Notes: generated by a model from the letters alone, not told the origin. Shown: positions 17,419-26,563, numbered from the stretch's first letter. The stretch is 44,857 bases of DNA from Cyclobacteriaceae bacterium (GCA_021648745.1 JAKISE010000019.1:1-44857); one strand, 5' to 3'. Program-made: numbers and translations.

Positions 17419-18135
17419 TTATAGATAATAATCTTCAGTTAATAATTTATGCAGACTTGAATACTTGTTTTCTTCATTTCTAATTACCAGTTCTTGAGCC
17501 GCGGCTGTACCTGTAAACCCAACCTCTTTAACCAATTCTATTAATACTCTATTAATTGGCTTGCTTAATTTGGGGCGCAAGCTTAATTTGCTTTTTAGTG
17601 CTAGTGCATTTTCTTTAGCTAACAGTATCACCTTTTTATAATTCTCTACAGGTATAATTAAATACATTCTTCCTGATTGTTTCAATAATTGAGAGGCTCT
17701 ATTTATTAGGTTATCATAAGATAATTTATCTGAAGCATTTCGAGCTGTACTTCTGCTTTTCTGGGTGGGAGCAAGCCCTTCAAAAAAAGGAGGGTTACTA
17801 ATAATTACATCGTATTGAGTATTAGTTTCAAATGCATTAAAGTCATCTTCAATGAGTTTTAATGATGATTTCCATGTACTATTATCAAAATTTATTCGAG
17901 CATCAATAATTGCTGATTTGTCAATTTCGATGGCATCGATTTTACAATTTCCATCTACTTTTTGGGCTAACATTAATGGGAGAATTCCTGTTCCGGTACC
18001 AATATCCAAAATTTGTTCTTCAGTGTTAACTTTTGCCCAAGACCCAAGCAACACACTATCTGTGCCCACCTTCATAGCCGCATTATTTTGGGCAATAGAA
18101 AACTGCTTAAATTGAAATGGTTTATAATGCTTCAT
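17419..18135 (-). CDS. trmN6: tRNA1(Val) (adenine(37)-N6)-methyltransferase
   Basis: The enzyme methylates A37 of tRNA-Val using S-adenosylmethionine. I place the start at the ATG 18135; an earlier in-frame GTG lies only six bases upstream. The first half contains the VGTDSVLLGSW region and ILDIGTGTGILPLMLAQK (SAM-binding motif I), followed by ISNPPFFEG (the N6-adenine N-P-P-F motif). At 238 residues it matches the YfiC/TrmN6 family. It is transcribed divergently from the formate-tetrahydrofolate ligase gene, whose start lies 93 bp away on the opposite strand. No accessory domain is seen. Confidence 0.9.
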   Translation of the reverse strand: MKHYKPFQFKQFSIAQNNAAMKVGTDSVLLGSWAKVNTEEQILDIGTGTGILPLMLAQKVDGNCKIDAIEIDKSAIIDARINFDNSTWKSSLKLIEDDFNAFETNTQYDVIISNPPFFEGLAPTQKSRSTARNASDKLSYDNLINRASQLLKQSGRMYLIIPVENYKKVILLAKENALALKSKLSLRPKLSKPINRVLIELVKEVGFTGTAAAQELVIRNEENKYSSLHKLLTEDYYL

Positions 18136-18227
18136 TTTCACTAAAATTTGATGGCAATTCGCTACAATTGCATCCGCAAACGAACTATGGGTTTGCTTGT
18201 TTAACCAAGTATAAAAATAATTATCCT

Positions 18228-19904
18228 ATGAGTGTAAAATCTGATTTAGAAATTGCCCAAAAGGCGAAGCTACAGCATATTAATGATATTGCGGATATAC
18301 TAAATGTAAAGGTTGATGACCTAGAACATTATGGCAAATTCAAAGCCAAATTACCTCTTTCCTTAATCGATGAGAAAAAGGTAAAAGACTCCAATTTGAT
18401 TCTGGTAACAGCTATTACTCCAACTCCTTCTGGAGAGGGTAAAACTACCACTTCGATTGGGCTTGTGGAAGGCTTAAATAAGATTGGAAAAAAAGCTACA
18501 GCTGTTTTACGTGAGCCCTCTTTAGGGCCTGTATTTGGTATGAAGGGTGGAGCTGCTGGTGGAGGATATTCTCAGGTGATACCTATGGAGGATATTAACT
18601 TACACTTTACTGGTGACTTTTCTGCCATAGAAAAGGCCAATAATCTATTAGCCGCTCTTATTGATAATAATATTCAAAACTCTAAACATAGCTTGGGTAT
18701 CGACCCTCGAACCGTTTCTTGGAAACGTGTAATGGATATGAACGATCGTGCCCTTCGCCAGATTGTTTCTGGTTTAGGGGGAAAAACTGGAGGTTTCTTA
18801 CGTGAAGCTGGTTTTAACATTACTGCCGCTTCTGAAATTATGGCTATTTTATGTCTAGCAGATAATCTAGCAGATTTGAAAGAAAAAATGGGCAATATTT
18901 ATATCGGTAGCACTTTTGCCGGAGAACCTGTATATGCCCGAGATATAAAAGCCAATGGAGCTATGGCCGCGTTATTAAAAGACGCTATTAAGCCGAACTT
19001 GGTACAAACCTTAGAAGGAAATCCTGCCATTATTCACGGTGGTCCTTTTGCAAATATTGCTCAAGGAACTAACTCGGTGATAGCCACTAAAATGGGGATG
19101 TCGTTGAGTGATTATGTAGTAACTGAAGCTGGTTTTGGCGCTGATTTAGGCGCTGAAAAATTCCTCGATATTAAGTGTGGCTACGCTGGTATATCTCCAA
19201 AGGCTGTTGTTTTAGTTGCAACAGTTCGTGCACTCAAATATCATGGTGGCCAGGAGCGTAAAAACTTAACTACTCCAAATGTAGAAGCTCTTAAAAAAGG
19301 GATTAGCAATTTAGAAAAGCATGTAGAGAATATAAAGCAATTTGGATTGACTCCTGTTGTAGCCATTAATAAGTTTATTACAGATAGTCAGGAAGAATTA
19401 GATGCAATAACTGAAGTATGTAAAGCAAACGGCATACAAGTAGCCTTATGCGAAGGTTGGGAATTTGGTGGAGAGGGAGCTAAAGACCTAGCAGCCGAAG
19501 TGGTAAAAGCAGTGGAAGCAAGTTCTGGTACATACACGCCTATTTATGATTGGAATGATTCCATTGAAGAAAAAGTGACTAAAGTAGCTACAAAAATTTA
19601 TGGTGCTGGTTCAGTAGTTTTCAATCCTAAAGCGAAAGCAGGTTTAAAAACCATCAAAAAACTTGGTTTAGATAAACTTCCTATTTGTATCGCTAAAACC
19701 CAAAATTCATTATCAGATAATACAAAATTATTAGGCCGCCCAGAAGGGTTTAAACTAACTGTTCGTGAGTTTGAAATAGCTGCAGGTGCTGGCTTTATTA
19801 TTCCTATCACAGGAAGCATGCTTCGTATGCCAGGTTTACCTGCTGTGCCAGCTGCCGAAGGCATTGATATTGATAAAGACGGAAATATCACAGGATTATC
19901 TTAA
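18228..19904 (+). CDS. fhs: Formate-tetrahydrofolate ligase
   Basis: Fhs couples ATP hydrolysis to the joining of formate and tetrahydrofolate, giving 10-formyl-THF. I take the ATG at 18228 (558 residues, the normal length); the open frame extends 37 codons upstream but those codons run into the divergent trmN6 promoter and have no family match. Seen motifs are ITPTPSGEGKTTTSIGLVEGL (P-loop), EPSLGPVFGMKGGAAGGGYSQV, TGDFSAIEKANNLLAALIDN and FGADLGAEKF.DIKCGYAG. It opens a plus-strand run fhs-fdhD-DUF7009-fdhB-(RAYT)-fdhA, so formate can be assimilated by this enzyme or oxidised by the FDH. Confidence 0.96.
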   Translation: MSVKSDLEIAQKAKLQHINDIADILNVKVDDLEHYGKFKAKLPLSLIDEKKVKDSNLILVTAITPTPSGEGKTTTSIGLVEGLNKIGKKATAVLREPSLGPVFGMKGGAAGGGYSQVIPMEDINLHFTGDFSAIEKANNLLAALIDNNIQNSKHSLGIDPRTVSWKRVMDMNDRALRQIVSGLGGKTGGFLREAGFNITAASEIMAILCLADNLADLKEKMGNIYIGSTFAGEPVYARDIKANGAMAALLKDAIKPNLVQTLEGNPAIIHGGPFANIAQGTNSVIATKMGMSLSDYVVTEAGFGADLGAEKFLDIKCGYAGISPKAVVLVATVRALKYHGGQERKNLTTPNVEALKKGISNLEKHVENIKQFGLTPVVAINKFITDSQEELDAITEVCKANGIQVALCEGWEFGGEGAKDLAAEVVKAVEASSGTYTPIYDWNDSIEEKVTKVATKIYGAGSVVFNPKAKAGLKTIKKLGLDKLPICIAKTQNSLSDNTKLLGRPEGFKLTVREFEIAAGAGFIIPITGSMLRMPGLPAVPAAEGIDIDKDGNITGLS

Positions 19905-19918
19905 TTGGTATTGGTAAC

Positions 19919-19960
19919 TAGGTTTTTGGTTTTAGCAAGTATATTTTAACCAAAGACCTA
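19919..19960 (+). promoter_or_regulatory. Stem-loop between fhs and fdhD
   Basis: TAGGTTTTTGGTT (19919-19931) pairs with AACCAAAGACCTA (19948-19960), a 13-bp stem with one G-T position and a 16-nt loop. It lies in the 81-bp gap between fhs and fdhD and might act as an RNA-processing or attenuator hairpin, or as a weak terminator; no T-run follows. Fold is seen; role is inferred. Confidence 0.4.
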
Positions 19961-19985
19961 ACTCCCAGAACCCAGAAACCAAACT

Positions 19986-20840
19986 ATGGCTTCAAGCGTT
20001 TCTTCAGCTAAAATTATTAAGATTGGCATTCAAGGTCAGGAAAATGTCCCAGACCTTGTTGCAATTGAAGAACCATTGGAAATTCGGCTAGGCATTGGCC
20101 CACTCGATCAACGGGAGCAATTTAGCTTATCTGTAACTATGCGCTCACCAGGCCACGATAAAGAGTTGGCTATAGGTTTTTTGTTTACAGAAGGAATTAT
20201 TTCTGATATTGATGAAGTTAATAGCATCGAATATTGCGAAACGGTTAAGCCTGAAGAAGAAGGAAATGTGATTCGAGTAGAGCTTGCACCAGAAGTGAAA
20301 GTAGATGAGAAGAAACTATCTCGTCATTTTTATACAAGCTCAAGCTGTGGCGTTTGTGGTAAATCTTCCATTGATGCTATTAGCGTAGTAATTCCTGATG
20401 TAAAGACTAACTTTACTAAAGTAGGAGCAAGCCTTGTTTGTAAATTGCCTGACGTATTAAAGCAAGCTCAAAAAGTATTTGAACACACAGGAGGTTTACA
20501 TGCTTGTGGATTTTTTGAATTGGATGGAAGTTTAATTCGGCTTCGAGAAGATGTTGGTAGGCATAATGCAGTGGATAAATTAATTGGCTCTTTATTGATT
20601 GAAAAGAAGTTGCCTGCCACAAAAAAGATATTGGTATTGAGTGGACGAGTTAGCTTTGAACTAGTTCAAAAATCAGCTCGAGCAGGAATTCAGTTTATTG
20701 CGGCCATTGGTGCTCCATCTAGCTTAGCCATTGAGATGGCAAAAAAGCACCAAATTACGATGGTAGGCTTCTTAAAAAATAGTAGTTTTAATATCTATTC
20801 GGGAGAGGAAAGAATAGATGTTGAAGATGAAATTTGTTAA
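19986..20840 (+). CDS. fdhD: Formate dehydrogenase accessory sulfurtransferase FdhD
   Basis: FdhD transfers sulfur from a cysteine desulfurase to the molybdenum cofactor before it is inserted in formate dehydrogenase; without it FDH is inactive. The 284-residue protein has the family core SPGHDKELAIGFLFTEGII and the redox pair in SSSCGVCGKSSI (Cys121, Cys124). It then has HTGGLHACGFF with a conserved Cys-His environment, REDVGRHNAVDKLIG, and VLSGRVSFELVQKS. Position between fhs and the FDH subunits is the normal one for an FDH maturation gene. The desulfurase partner (IscS) is not in the window. Confidence 0.96.
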   Translation: MASSVSSAKIIKIGIQGQENVPDLVAIEEPLEIRLGIGPLDQREQFSLSVTMRSPGHDKELAIGFLFTEGIISDIDEVNSIEYCETVKPEEEGNVIRVELAPEVKVDEKKLSRHFYTSSSCGVCGKSSIDAISVVIPDVKTNFTKVGASLVCKLPDVLKQAQKVFEHTGGLHACGFFELDGSLIRLREDVGRHNAVDKLIGSLLIEKKLPATKKILVLSGRVSFELVQKSARAGIQFIAAIGAPSSLAIEMAKKHQITMVGFLKNSSFNIYSGEERIDVEDEIC

Positions 20841-20852
20841 CAGAAATTAAGC

Positions 20853-20892
20853 TTAGCGTACTTTGCGCTTACTCTGCACACTTTGCGGTTAA
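20853..20892. repeat. TTTGCG-type intergenic tandem motif
   Basis: Between fdhD and the DUF7009 gene the sequence shows two ACTTTGCG copies (about 20860-20867 and 20880-20887) plus related TTAGCG and CTCTGC words in roughly 10-nt steps. From memory, similar strings of CTTTGCG/CTCTGCG words occur between genes in Bacteroidota and other phyla. No function is known to me. Confidence 0.4.
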
Positions 20893-20902
20893 TTTTATAA
20901 AT

Positions 20903-21274
20903 ATGAAACTAAGAATAAAAGGAAATACCATTAGGCTTCGATTAACACAAACTGAAGTGGATAAATTATCAGAAGGAACTGTGGAGGATAGAACGCAATT
21001 TCCTGGGGGACAATCCTTAGTTTACAAAATTCAAACGGCTGTGCAATTTCAGGTAGATTTTACCAATGGAACGGTATTAATCTCTCTTCCTACAAATCAA
21101 ATTAAAGATTGGGCAAATTCTGATAAAGTTGAAATAGCCAATTCTATCGAATTAGAAAATAACGAGCAACTTGAAATCTCCATCGAAAAAGATTTCAAAT
21201 GTTTAACCGAGCGACCCAAAGAAGATGAATCGGATATGTACCCGAATCCTTTGGAAAAACATTCAAAATGCTAA
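20903..21274 (+). CDS. DUF7009-family protein
   Basis: This small protein (123 residues) begins at the ATG at 20903, which gives MKLRIKGNTIRLRLTQTEVDKLSEG; the frame runs open upstream but those codons are in the repeat between the genes. Content is mainly beta-strand (VQFQVDFTNGTVLISLP) with a cysteine-containing C terminus (FKCLTERPKEDESDMYPNP). The family (DUF7009) is often found beside Bacteroidota formate dehydrogenase genes, consistent with its place directly before fdhB, but its biochemical role is unknown. Its stop codon is 3 nt before the fdhB start, so the two are probably translationally coupled. Confidence 0.75.
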   Translation: MKLRIKGNTIRLRLTQTEVDKLSEGTVEDRTQFPGGQSLVYKIQTAVQFQVDFTNGTVLISLPTNQIKDWANSDKVEIANSIELENNEQLEISIEKDFKCLTERPKEDESDMYPNPLEKHSKC

Positions 21275-21277
21275 AAA

Positions 21278-22918
21278 ATGTCTGAAAATTTAAGCAAATT
21301 ATCAGGAAGAAAAGGCTTAGACAATAACTTGTTTGAGCAACTGGTACAGTCTTCAAAAGTAGAAGGTACACCCACAAATGAAAAGTTAAAAGACTTGGCA
21401 TGGGAGTACCTGATGGGTAATGCAACTACCTATGGTACGGCTTCGTTTTACGACTTCCTGAAACAGGAAAATAAAGGCAAAAAAGCCTATGTCTGTAATG
21501 GTTCTGCTTGTTTAGTGGCAGGCACGCAGGAAGCAGTGACTGAAAAATTATCTTCCAAATTTTCTGAGGATGAAATTGGAGAAATGTGCTGTATGGGTAG
21601 GTGCCACGAAAACAGTGCGTTTAATGTAAAAGGCAATAATTACTCAGGTGCTGCTATCGATAATCTTCCCGAGATTTTAAATTCAGATATTGATGGAACT
21701 GAAAAGTATAATGTAGATGCCAATGTTGAAAATAGAGTACTGACAGGCTCACCTTTAGATGCAGAAAGCTTTAAGGAGCTTTTTATAAAGACGAATGCAA
21801 TGGGTCTTGGCCAAGTGCTTGAAGAAATTAAGAAGGCAAATGTGAGAGGTAGAGGAGGAGCAGGCTTTCCAATGGGTTTTAAGTGGGAGTCGTGTAAAAA
21901 TACCGAAAGCGATCAGAAATTCATTGTCTGCAATGCAGATGAAGGCGATCCTGGGGCATACTCTGATCGATATTTACTAGAGGTTCAACCTTATTCTGTG
22001 CTCTTCGGTATTATGATGGCAGGTTTTGTGGTTGGAGCTGATAGAGGGGTAATTTACCTACGTGCAGAATACCCAGAAGCCATCAAAATAGCTCAACATG
22101 CAATTGATGAGTTAACAAAGATTGGGATGAACGGTTCTAATATTGGAGGAACCAATTTCGATTTTACATTTAAAATAATAGAAGGGGCTGGTGCCTATGT
22201 GTGTGGAGAAGAAACTGCTCTTCTCTCATCAATTGAAGGCCAACGACCAGAGGTGCGTGTTCGCCCTCCTTACCCAACCCAAGAAGGGTTATTTGGTAAG
22301 CCAACCATTGTTAATAATGTAGAAACTTTAGCAGCTGTACCTTGGATTCTAGAAAATGGAGGCGATGCATATGCAAATTTTGGCACGGATAAATCAACAG
22401 GCACGAAACTCGTTTGCTTGGATTCATTCTTCAACACACCTGGTATGTATGAAATCGAAATGGGAACTTCGCTCAAAACGATTTTAGAAGATTTTGGTGG
22501 AGGGTTTAAATTAGACGTAAAAGCTTTACATATTGGAGGTCCATTGGGGGGCATTGTTCCTACCCATAAAATTGATAGTCTGACCCTAGATTTTGAAAGC
22601 TTCCAAAATGAAGGATTTTTATTAGGTCACGCCAGTGTGGTTTCAATTCCTCAGAGTTTTCCAATGTTGGAGTATATCGAGCATCTATTTGATTTTACGG
22701 CAGTAGAATCTTGTGGAAAATGCTTCCCTTGTAGTATTGGGGCAGTTAGAGGACGAGAGATGTTTGCTAATGCTAAGAATGGGCAGCCAATCGATCAAGA
22801 ATTATTAGATGATTTATTAGAAACGATGGAAATTGGGTCATTATGTGCCTTGGGTGGAGGATTGCCACTTGGTGTAAAAAATGCGCTCCAATATTTTAAA
22901 GAAGAAATTATTAAATAG
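21278..22918 (+). CDS. fdhB: NAD+-linked formate dehydrogenase beta subunit (NuoE/NuoF-like fusion)
   Basis: This 546-residue protein fuses two parts. Residues ~1-150 resemble NuoE, with CNGSAC (C-x4-C) and CCMGRC (C-x3-C) ligands for a [2Fe-2S] cluster. Residues ~160-546 are NuoF-like, with GRGGAGFPMGFKWE and ADEGDPGAYSDR for FMN/NADH binding, GAYVCGEETALLSSIEG, and ESCGKCFPCSIGAVRG for a [4Fe-4S] cluster. It is the diaphorase module passing electrons from the catalytic subunit to NAD+ in a cytoplasmic soluble FDH. The gene is separated from fdhA by a RAYT. The next 190 bp downstream are filled with palindromes. Confidence 0.93.
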   Translation: MSENLSKLSGRKGLDNNLFEQLVQSSKVEGTPTNEKLKDLAWEYLMGNATTYGTASFYDFLKQENKGKKAYVCNGSACLVAGTQEAVTEKLSSKFSEDEIGEMCCMGRCHENSAFNVKGNNYSGAAIDNLPEILNSDIDGTEKYNVDANVENRVLTGSPLDAESFKELFIKTNAMGLGQVLEEIKKANVRGRGGAGFPMGFKWESCKNTESDQKFIVCNADEGDPGAYSDRYLLEVQPYSVLFGIMMAGFVVGADRGVIYLRAEYPEAIKIAQHAIDELTKIGMNGSNIGGTNFDFTFKIIEGAGAYVCGEETALLSSIEGQRPEVRVRPPYPTQEGLFGKPTIVNNVETLAAVPWILENGGDAYANFGTDKSTGTKLVCLDSFFNTPGMYEIEMGTSLKTILEDFGGGFKLDVKALHIGGPLGGIVPTHKIDSLTLDFESFQNEGFLLGHASVVSIPQSFPMLEYIEHLFDFTAVESCGKCFPCSIGAVRGREMFANAKNGQPIDQELLDDLLETMEIGSLCALGGGLPLGVKNALQYFKEEIIK

Positions 22919-22921
22919 GCC

Positions 22922-23096
22922 GCTCCTCTGGAGCTAAAGAAAATTTGGAATTTACATCTATAAACAGAACGCCCCGCTGGGGCTATTCAATTAGGGATGC
23001 TGAAAAAGCTTCAAACTAAAGTATAGAAAAGTCCCTGAGGGACGTACTGTCTCTAGTATGAAATGGGCTTGAGACTAAGCTCTGTAGGAGCGACCT
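22922..23096. repeat. Cluster of four REP-like palindromes upstream of the RAYT
   Basis: Four short palindromes occur in this 175-bp gap: GCTCCTCTGGAGC (22922-22934), GCCCCGCTGGGGC (22971-22983), GTCCCTGAGGGAC (23031-23043) and AGCTCTGTAGGAGCGA (23078-23093). The last one closely resembles AGCTCCGTAGGAGCGA at 26614-26629 beyond fdhA. Such GC-rich hairpins are the REP sequences that RAYT transposases recognise and spread. Palindromes are directly seen; the link to the RAYT is inferred from family knowledge. Confidence 0.7.
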
Positions 23097-23110
23097 AAAA
23101 AGAAGAAAAT

Positions 23111-23575
23111 ATGGCTAACACCTATACACAAATATATATTCAAGTAGTTTTTGCTGTAAAAGGTTGCCAAAATCTAATCAAAGAACAATTTCGAATCGAA
23201 TTGCAAAAATATATAACAGGAATTGTTTCTAACAGAGGTCAAAAATTAATTTCGATTTTTTGCATGCCAAATCATACACATTTACTAATTGGAATAAAGC
23301 CCAATATTTCAATATCAGATTTAGTGCGTGATATTAAAGCTGGTTCTTCTGGTTTTATTAACCAAAAGCAATGGATGCTAGCTAAGTTTAATTGGCAAGA
23401 AGGATTTGGAGCATTTTCTTATTCGCAATCTCAATTGAACGATGTAGTTCAATACATCGAGAATCAAAAAGAACATCATAAAAAAGCCTCTTTTAAAGAG
23501 GAATATAAACTTCTATTAAATAAATTTAAGGTTGATTACCAAGATGCCTATTTGTTTGATGAGGATGGAAATTAG
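23111..23575 (+). CDS. REP-associated tyrosine transposase (RAYT, Y1/HUH family)
   Basis: This 154-residue protein has the Y1 (TnpA_REP) plan: TQIYIQVVFAVKG at the start, the HUH-type motif CMPNHTHLLIGI (His-Thr-His), DLVRDIKAGSSGFI, WQEGFGAFSYSQSQ, and the catalytic-Tyr helix VVQYIENQKEHH. It cuts single-stranded DNA at REP palindromes. It is flanked by REP-like palindromes upstream (22922-23096) and beyond fdhA (26564-26629), but not bounded by IS200/605-type ends or an accessory TnpB. It sits between fdhB and fdhA, same strand, with only 6 nt to the fdhA start, so it looks like a stable passenger of the FDH operon. Confidence 0.88.
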   Translation: MANTYTQIYIQVVFAVKGCQNLIKEQFRIELQKYITGIVSNRGQKLISIFCMPNHTHLLIGIKPNISISDLVRDIKAGSSGFINQKQWMLAKFNWQEGFGAFSYSQSQLNDVVQYIENQKEHHKKASFKEEYKLLLNKFKVDYQDAYLFDEDGN

Positions 23576-23581
23576 CATATT

Positions 23582-26326
23582 ATGAGCAATGAGCAATCTA
23601 AAATAGCCTATATAAATAATGAACCTTTTGAGGTTCAGGGTGATGAAACTATACTCAACTTCTTAAAGAGGCATATGGGCGATGAGCCCGTTCCTACCTT
23701 ATGTGATGCTCCCAATTTAAAGCCTTATGGCTCGTGTAGGGTATGTAGTGTGGAGGTTGCTTTGGAGCAAGATGGCCAAGCCAAGGTGCAAGCTTCTTGC
23801 CATACGCCCGTAATGAGTGAGAGCTTTATTTATACCCATACTAATAAGATTGAAAAGCTTAGAAAAAATATTGTGGAGCTGGTACTAACAGATTATCCTG
23901 CTGAAAAATTTGAGAAGGATAATCCGAATACTAATGAACTTAAAAAGATAGCACTGGACTTGAATATTGCTCCTAAAGATGTTCGATATGCTTCAGGGGT
24001 AAATCATTTTGATCGAGCCGTTGATAAAGATCACCCGTATATGCGCTCGGATTTAGCTGCTTGTATCAATTGTTATCGTTGTATCCGTGCTTGTGATGAA
24101 GTACAAGGTGAAATGGTGCTCACAATGGCTGGTCGTGGATTCGATAATACAGTTGTAATGGGTATGAATGAAGGCTTTAAGAAGTCTGACTGTGTGAGTT
24201 GTGGAGCTTGTAGTCAAGCATGCCCAACGGGTGCCATAACTGATGTGTTTGACTCGAAAACCAATGAAGCGGTTGAAACAACTCGTACCATCTGCACATA
24301 TTGTGGCGTAGGTTGTAATTTAGATGTAGCCGTAAAGGATAATGAAGTTATCAGCATAACTGCACCATTTGATGCAGAGGTAAACCAAGGTCATACCTGC
24401 TTAAAAGGGCGATATGCTTTTAAATTCTATAATCATCCAGAACGGTTGAGGTCTCCTTTGATTAAACGGAATGGAAATTTCGAAGAAGTAAGTTGGGATG
24501 AAGTGTATGATTACATCATAGATAAGCTAACTACTATCAAGTCTGAAAATGGACCAGATGCCATTGCAGGCATATCTTCTGCTCGTTGTACTAACGAGGA
24601 AAACTATTTAATGCAGAAGTTTATCCGTGCAGTAGTTGGAACAAATAACATAGATGGATGTGCGAGGGTTTGTCATTCACCAACAGCCTTGGGTATGCAA
24701 CGTGCCTTTGGTACAGGAGCTGCTACCAATTCCATTATCGATTTAAAATACACCAACTGTATGTTGGTAATTGGGGCCAACCCAACAGCTGCCCACCCTG
24801 TTACAGGAGCTAAGATGAAGCAAGCCGCCATGAAGGGCACTACACTCATCGTAGTTGATCCTCGTGAAACCGTGTTGGCTCGCTATGCGGATTACCATTT
24901 GCAATTACGACCAGGAACCAATGTGGCATTACTTAATATGATGTTGCATTACATCATTAAAAAAAATGTGCAAGACGATGAATTTATAGATAATCGAACG
25001 GAAGGTTTTGAAGATTTTAAGAAGCAGATATTAGCCTTAGATATGGATGAGATGTCATCTATAACTGGAGTGGAGAAAAACCTGGTTCGAGATGCTGCCG
25101 TTGCTTATGCAAAAGCAAAAAATGCCATGTCGTTTCATGGGCTTGGAGTTACGGAACATTCACAAGGTACATTTACGGTGCAGCTTATTGCTGATTTAGC
25201 TTTAATTACTGGTAATATTGGCCGTAGAGGCGTAGGAGTTAACCCACTACGTGGGCAAAATAATGTACAAGGCTCTGCCGATATGGGAGTTCAGCCACAT
25301 CAAGGTGCAGGCTATTTAGATATTACTAAACCTGAGGTTCAGAATTTATATAGAGATTTTTACAAGGTAGAAATGCCTAAGAAAGAAGGGTTTAAAATAC
25401 CTGAAATGTTTGATGCCGCCCTTGATGGCCAGCTTAAAGCACTTTGGATAATTGGTGAAGACGTTGTGCAAACCGACCCGAATACAACCAAGGTGAAAAA
25501 GGCATTGAACTCGCTTGATTTATTTATTGTGCAAGAGTTATTTATGACAGAAACAGCTTTGCTCGCTGATGTTGTTTTGCCAGGCGCTTCTTTCCTTGAG
25601 AAATCAGGCACATTTACTAATGGAGAACGAAGGATTCAGCGTGTGAATGCAGCTGTTGATCCAATTGAAGGCACCAAAGTGGATGGACAAATAATTGTGG
25701 ATGTGATGAACCGAATGGGGTATGAACAAGCTCCTTATAATCCGAAAACAATGCTAGAAGAAATTTCACAGATTGTTCCTTTCTTTAAAGGCGTCACTTG
25801 GGAGCTTCTTGGTAAAAATGGACTTCAATGGCCTGTAGCTGCTGATGGAACTGATACGGAAATTATTCACCTCGAAGAATTTAAAAGAGGGAAGGGTAAA
25901 TTCTCATATTTTGATTGGAAAGAGACAGAAGAGATTACTGAGAACGGAGAAAAATATCCTTATATCATTACTACCAATAGAGAACTAGAACATTATAACT
26001 GCGGAGCGATGACACGCAGAACAGGTAATGTGGAGATTCTGTCTGAAGATGTGCTATTGATTAATGCGCAAGATGCTGCCGATAAAAATATTAAAGATGG
26101 CGAGTTTGTTTGTGTAACTTCTGCTCGTGGAAAAGTTGATATTAAGGCTCGAATTTCAGATGAAGTTAAGCCAGGGGTAATGAGTACAACCTTCCATTTT
26201 CCAGAAATAATGGTAAACCTTATTACCAGCGATGTGCACGATTCAGAGGCCAAATGCCCAGAGTATAAAGTGGTGGCAGTTAATATCCGAAAATCAAAAG
26301 GGAAGTTTGCAGTAGAGAGTGTTTAA
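23582..26326 (+). CDS. fdhA: Formate dehydrogenase catalytic subunit (molybdopterin, NAD+-linked type)
   Basis: This 914-residue subunit oxidises formate to CO2. An N-terminal NuoG-like [2Fe-2S] domain (CDAPNLKPYGSCRVC), a ferredoxin-like two-[4Fe-4S] block (CINCYRCIRAC; CVSCGACSQACPTGA) and the CTYCGVGCNLDV cluster precede the bis-MGD molybdenum domain. The Mo ligand is Cys364 in DGCARVCHSPTA (no UGA selenocysteine). MGLGVTEHSQG, RGQNNVQG and NPTAAHPV are family motifs. It works with the NuoEF-like FdhB; no membrane cytochrome subunit is present, so electrons go to NAD+. Its start is 6 nt after the RAYT stop; the stop codon overlaps the left end of a 167-bp inverted-repeat element. Confidence 0.95.
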   Translation: MSNEQSKIAYINNEPFEVQGDETILNFLKRHMGDEPVPTLCDAPNLKPYGSCRVCSVEVALEQDGQAKVQASCHTPVMSESFIYTHTNKIEKLRKNIVELVLTDYPAEKFEKDNPNTNELKKIALDLNIAPKDVRYASGVNHFDRAVDKDHPYMRSDLAACINCYRCIRACDEVQGEMVLTMAGRGFDNTVVMGMNEGFKKSDCVSCGACSQACPTGAITDVFDSKTNEAVETTRTICTYCGVGCNLDVAVKDNEVISITAPFDAEVNQGHTCLKGRYAFKFYNHPERLRSPLIKRNGNFEEVSWDEVYDYIIDKLTTIKSENGPDAIAGISSARCTNEENYLMQKFIRAVVGTNNIDGCARVCHSPTALGMQRAFGTGAATNSIIDLKYTNCMLVIGANPTAAHPVTGAKMKQAAMKGTTLIVVDPRETVLARYADYHLQLRPGTNVALLNMMLHYIIKKNVQDDEFIDNRTEGFEDFKKQILALDMDEMSSITGVEKNLVRDAAVAYAKAKNAMSFHGLGVTEHSQGTFTVQLIADLALITGNIGRRGVGVNPLRGQNNVQGSADMGVQPHQGAGYLDITKPEVQNLYRDFYKVEMPKKEGFKIPEMFDAALDGQLKALWIIGEDVVQTDPNTTKVKKALNSLDLFIVQELFMTETALLADVVLPGASFLEKSGTFTNGERRIQRVNAAVDPIEGTKVDGQIIVDVMNRMGYEQAPYNPKTMLEEISQIVPFFKGVTWELLGKNGLQWPVAADGTDTEIIHLEEFKRGKGKFSYFDWKETEEITENGEKYPYIITTNRELEHYNCGAMTRRTGNVEILSEDVLLINAQDAADKNIKDGEFVCVTSARGKVDIKARISDEVKPGVMSTTFHFPEIMVNLITSDVHDSEAKCPEYKVVAVNIRKSKGKFAVESV

Positions 26327-26491
26327 CCCGAACTATGCAATAGAGTTCGTTATGAGACTTTAAGTCGCAATAAATCAGGCAGTTTGGAGTCGGAAGCATA
26401 GCACCGCTATGGTGAGAATACAAACAAAGTAAAACGACTGATTTGAAGTGAGTTAAAGGCGTAATAGAAATTCTATTGCATATTTCGGGTT
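26325..26491. mobile_element. 167-bp inverted-repeat element, copy 1 (MITE-like)
   Basis: The element is bounded by AACCCGAACTATGCAATAG (26325-26343) and CTATTGCATATTTCGGGTT (26473-26491), 19-bp ends that are near-perfect inverted repeats. A second copy of identical length lies inverted at 34716-34882; shared inner blocks include GCAATAAATCAG, AGCATAGCACCG.TATGGT and GTAAAA.G.CTGATTTG. No coding capacity. Its left end overlaps the fdhA stop codon (TAA 26324-26326). Terminal repeats plus a second copy suggest a miniature transposable element or a structured repeat; which transposase would move it is unknown. Confidence 0.7.
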
Positions 26492-26563
26492 TAAGCTTGT
26501 ATTGGATATTTGATAAGAAATGACCTAGACAGGTATTTAGATATTGATTTAAACATTTGATAT

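Noticed and set aside
18117..18227. The fhs frame is open 37 codons upstream of the chosen start
   Set aside because: Those codons overlap the 5' end of the divergent trmN6 gene, have no family match, and would make Fhs longer than the normal 556-560 residues.
20834..20902. Upstream extension of the DUF7009 frame
   Set aside because: The extra 23 codons are made of the TTTGCG-type intergenic repeat, and the family begins at MKLRIKG.
23582..26326. Selenocysteine-containing formate dehydrogenase
   Set aside because: The Mo-ligand codon is TGT (Cys364) and there is no in-frame TGA or SECIS-like element needed.
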